Below are positions 5,626-7,472 of a stretch of 7,472 bases of DNA, piece by piece; the stretch's first letter is position 1; every line of letters begins with the position of its first letter. This DNA is from Phycisphaerae bacterium SM23_33 (GTDB taxonomy: Bacteria; Planctomycetota; Phycisphaerae; SM23-33), in contig LJUF01000160.1 of NCBI GenBank assembly GCA_001303665.1, positions 1 through 7,472 of the forward strand. Direction: 5' to 3'. Under the pieces are notes generated by a model. It was given only the letters and a program-made list of their open reading frames with translations. It was not told where the DNA came from and ran no database searches. Position numbers and translations under genes: made by a program.

Positions 5626-6408
5626 TCATCCGGCCGGCGTCACGAAGGCCTCGCCGATGACTTTCTGCACCTTCCCCAAATCCGCCCGGGCCGCGTCGTA
5701 GGTCGGGTAGGACCCGACCCGGACCAGACGCATCAACCGTCCATCGCGCAGCGCCAGGTCGATCCTGGCGTCCAAGCCTGCGCCCGACAGCCGTTGCCGG
5801 AGTTTCTCCGCTCCGGCGGCGCCGAAGGCCCCGGCCTGAATTGACCATCGCCTGGCGCCGACCCGGATGCCGGCGCGGTCGGCCAGTTCGGACCCGGCGA
5901 AAAGGTACATCACCTTTCGAAACAGTAGGTCCGCCTCCCGCCACTGTCCCTTGCGCTGAAGGATGCTGCCCAGGCGGTACATGGCCTGATCGGCCGGCGG
6001 GGCGCCCGGCGGCACCTGCTCCAGGACGGCCCGATACTGCTTCTCGGCCTCGGTTAGGTCCCCGGCGCCATAGGCCAAGTCGCCCAGTTTCGCCCGGGCC
6101 AGCGCCACCAGGTCCTTTCGCCGGGTCAGGCTCAAGGCCGAGCAAAGGTCGGCCTTGCCGGCCTCCACCTGCCCCGCCCGCACCCGCGCCAGGCCGCGGA
6201 TGTAGTAGGCCTCGCCCGCTTCCTCCACACGCGGGTGGAGCCTCAGGAAGCCCGAGCTTGCCTCAATCGCCCGGACGTCGCTGCCGGTCTGATAAGCGCT
6301 CTGGGCCTCCGCAAGAAACCTGCGACCTTCGGGGCTGACCGCCCCGTGGCAGCCGCAGACCGCCAACCCCAAAAGAAGGCACACCCACAACCCGGATATC
6401 GCCCGCAT
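5626..6408 (-). CDS. Probable lipoprotein with TPR-like repeats and a C-terminal SPOR domain
   Basis: A 260-residue exported protein. Residues 1-20 form a signal peptide (Arg at 2, hydrophobic LWVCLLLGLAV) ending in VCGC. Cysteine 20 after glycine is the likely lipidated residue, with Cys18 as an alternative. Residues about 32-172 are helical TPR-like repeats (SAYQTGSDVRAIEASSGFLR, AEKQYRAVLEQVPPG, QWREADLLFRKVM), resembling outer-membrane TPR lipoproteins. Residues about 186-258 form a SPOR domain: RWSIQAGAFGAAGAEKLRQR, then DGRLMRLVRVGSYPTYDAA and a closing helix. SPOR domains bind glycan strands stripped of stem peptides at division septa, so the protein probably tethers something to septal or remodelled peptidoglycan. 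The ATG at 6408 has GGAG seven bases upstream; an out-of-frame ATG overlaps the gap. It is separated from rluB by a stem-loop. The domain calls are strong; the cellular role is inferred. Confidence 0.85.
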   Translation of the reverse strand: MRAISGLWVCLLLGLAVCGCHGAVSPEGRRFLAEAQSAYQTGSDVRAIEASSGFLRLHPRVEEAGEAYYIRGLARVRAGQVEAGKADLCSALSLTRRKDLVALARAKLGDLAYGAGDLTEAEKQYRAVLEQVPPGAPPADQAMYRLGSILQRKGQWREADLLFRKVMYLFAGSELADRAGIRVGARRWSIQAGAFGAAGAEKLRQRLSGAGLDARIDLALRDGRLMRLVRVGSYPTYDAARADLGKVQKVIGEAFVTPAG

Positions 6409-6497
6409 CCATGGACTCCAGCACGCCTGCGGCCGTGATTGGCGCAGTCGCCCCTCGGGCGGCTAGGCACTGTAACGTTCTTCGTCCAGTTCGTCGC

Positions 6498-6535
6498 AAA
6501 AGCTTGAGGCGCCAAGGTGGCCGCCCAAGCCTCAA
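6498..6535 (-). terminator. Candidate intrinsic terminator after rluB
   Basis: The perfect 7-base inverted repeat TTGAGGC (6504-6510) / GCCTCAA (6529-6535) flanks an 18-base, partly self-complementary loop. On the minus strand the stem is followed by GCTTTTGCG. It starts eight bases beyond the rluB TGA (6546-6544). The T-run is only four bases, so strength is uncertain. Its position is right for ending the rluB transcript before the SPOR lipoprotein gene. Confidence 0.45.
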
Positions 6536-6543
6536 CGAGCACT

Positions 6544-7272
6544 TCACAGTCCGGCAAGCCTTCGCAGGGAAGCCACTTCTGAATGTCTCAAGCGCCGGAA
6601 CTTGCCGATCTTGAGCCCGCGGTCGGTCACGCTGCCAATGGCGGAACGGTGCAGCCGGCGAACCTTATGACCCAGCCGGGCAAGCATCCGCCGCACCTGC
6701 CGATTGCGCCCTTCAGAAAGCCTCACCTCCACCAGGCTCTCCGTGGGGCCGCTACGAAGCACCTTCACGGCCGCCGCCGACCGCCGGCCGCCGAGGAAAA
6801 CCCCGCGCCGCGCCCCTGCAACCTCCTCGGCGGTCAGTCGTCCCGCCACCCGCACGAGGTACGTCTTCTCCACCCCGTAGCGCGGGTGGGTCAGCCGATT
6901 TGTCAGTTCCCCGTCGTTGGTCAGGACAATCAGTCCGGTCGAGTCTTCGTCCAGCCGGCCGACGCAATACACCCGCGCCCCCGTGTCCGGAATCAAGTCC
7001 ACCGCCCGCGGGCGATCGTACCGGGGGGCGTCCTTTTGCGTGCAGACGACGCCGCGCGGCTTGTTCAGCAGGACGTACACCTTCCGCGGCCGGCGCTTGC
7101 GGACCGCCTGGCCGTCCACGAGGATTTCATCGCCGGGCTCAACGAAACAGGGCAATTCCGTGACCGTCCGTCCGTTGACCGTGATCCTGCCGGCCAACAG
7201 CATCTGCTCCACGGCCCGGCGGGAGGCGAGCCCGGCTGAGGAAAGCGCCTTCTGAATACGGATCTTCGCCAT
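6544..7272 (-). CDS. rluB: 23S rRNA pseudouridine synthase, RsuA/RluB/RluE/RluF family
   Basis: A 242-residue enzyme that converts a specific uridine in rRNA to pseudouridine in the cytoplasm; RluB itself acts on helix 89-90-region 23S rRNA near the peptidyl transferase centre. Residues 1-58 are an S4 RNA-binding domain (IRIQKALSSAGLASRRAVEQ, then AGRITVNG and PGDEILVDG). The catalytic domain opens with VYVLLNKPRGVVCTQKD. It carries the motif GRLDEDSTGLIVLTNDGELT with the catalytic aspartate at 108, then HPRYGVEKTYLV and the C-terminal EGRNRQVRRMLARLGHKVRR stretch typical of the family. The ATG at 7272 (MAKIRIQKAL) is preferred because homologues begin at the S4 domain. A GTG at 7302 would add ten residues without a better SD. 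The family assignment is firm. RluB rather than RsuA, RluE or RluF is judged from general sequence style, so the symbol is less certain. Confidence 0.9.
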   Translation of the reverse strand: MAKIRIQKALSSAGLASRRAVEQMLLAGRITVNGRTVTELPCFVEPGDEILVDGQAVRKRRPRKVYVLLNKPRGVVCTQKDAPRYDRPRAVDLIPDTGARVYCVGRLDEDSTGLIVLTNDGELTNRLTHPRYGVEKTYLVRVAGRLTAEEVAGARRGVFLGGRRSAAAVKVLRSGPTESLVEVRLSEGRNRQVRRMLARLGHKVRRLHRSAIGSVTDRGLKIGKFRRLRHSEVASLRRLAGL

Positions 7273-7367
7273 GGCTGCGATTACACTACCTGTCGCGGAC
7301 ACGAGCCCGCCGGCCCGGTCTTCGTACCAGGCCGCCCCGCTGGCCGGCTGGGGCCTCCTGTTGAGCT

Positions 7368-7472
7368 TCAGGCCGGCAGAAGCACCTCAAGAATTGTCAT
7401 CCCCGCCTCCACGGTCCATGTCGGATTCCGGACGCCGGCCGGAATAAGGACCGTCTCGCCCGGTCCCAGTCG
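7368..7472 (-). CDS. Cupin-fold protein, C-terminal fragment (possibly class I mannose-6-phosphate isomerase)
   Basis: The last 34 codons of a gene that enters from the right edge, ending with TGA at 7370-7368. The peptide reads LGPGETVLIPAGVRNPTWTV and finishes EAGMTILEVLLPA. The pattern of G-E-T-V-x-IPAG followed by short strands ending in LEVLLPA is the C-terminal part of a double-stranded beta-helix (cupin). Standard metal cupins have a histidine three residues after the glycine of PxG; here that position is asparagine (GVRN), with no later histidine. That is more like the C-terminal non-catalytic barrel of class I phosphomannose isomerases, which ends with a similar G-E-T-x-L-x-PA segment. 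If it is that enzyme it would interconvert mannose-6-phosphate and fructose-6-phosphate. Too little is visible to decide. The 95-bp gap to rluB contains GC-rich inverted repeats but no clear terminator or promoter. Confidence 0.6.
   Translation of the reverse strand, partial: RLGPGETVLIPAGVRNPTWTVEAGMTILEVLLPA

Noticed and set aside
5137..5844. A 235-codon plus-strand ORF crossing the flippase start and the gap into the SPOR gene
   Set aside because: It is antisense to two real genes, lacks an SD and has a Pro/Arg/Gln-rich low-complexity product.
7291..7301. Inverted repeat TGTC-GCG-GACA upstream of rluB as an operator
   Set aside because: Four-base arms are too short to separate from chance in GC-rich DNA, and there is no associated regulator or promoter.
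1..7472. CRISPR array, tRNA, rRNA, insertion sequence or attachment site
   Set aside because: Scanning both strands by eye found no regularly spaced direct repeats, no tRNA-like cloverleaf, no transposase-like product and no target-site duplications.

Overview
The window is GC-rich throughout, and every convincing gene reads on the minus strand. The combination of an ECF sigma factor with an overlapping short-N-terminus partner, tandem TPR-only proteins, a Wzx-type flippase and a TPR-SPOR lipoprotein is most like a planctomycete, perhaps of the Phycisphaerae type. That assignment is inference from gene style and neighbourhood. No marker gene in the window proves it.

Layout in transcription order, from high to low coordinate: (1) the last 34 codons of a cupin-fold protein, possibly a class I mannose-6-phosphate isomerase (7368-7472); (2) an RsuA/RluB-family 23S rRNA pseudouridine synthase (6544-7272), followed by a stem-loop with a short U-tract that may end its transcript; (3) a probable lipoprotein with TPR-like helices and a C-terminal SPOR peptidoglycan-binding domain (5626-6408); (4) a 255-bp intergenic stretch that is rich in inverted repeats and contains a doubtful small ORF abutting the next gene; (5) a 14-helix-type polysaccharide flippase (3820-5370); (6) a 101-bp gap with hairpins, then two soluble TPR proteins 16 bp apart (2480-3718 and 796-2463) that are almost certainly co-transcribed; (7) a good intrinsic terminator with a run of nine U residues (727-759); (8) an ECF sigma factor (71-658) whose 3' end overlaps by 35 bp the start of a partial gene running off the left edge (1-105), in the usual anti-sigma position.

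Functionally, the middle of the window is about the cell envelope: a lipid-linked glycan exporter, a septal or peptidoglycan-binding lipoprotein and two TPR scaffolds. The sigma/anti-sigma pair is a separate transcription unit with a possible self-recognised promoter lying almost on top of its start codon. The rRNA modification gene is a housekeeping neighbour. I found no mobile element, CRISPR array, tRNA or rRNA. The region is mostly ordinary. The points most worth a second look are the TPR pair with its non-TPR insert, the structured 255-bp gap and the ECF-like promoter.
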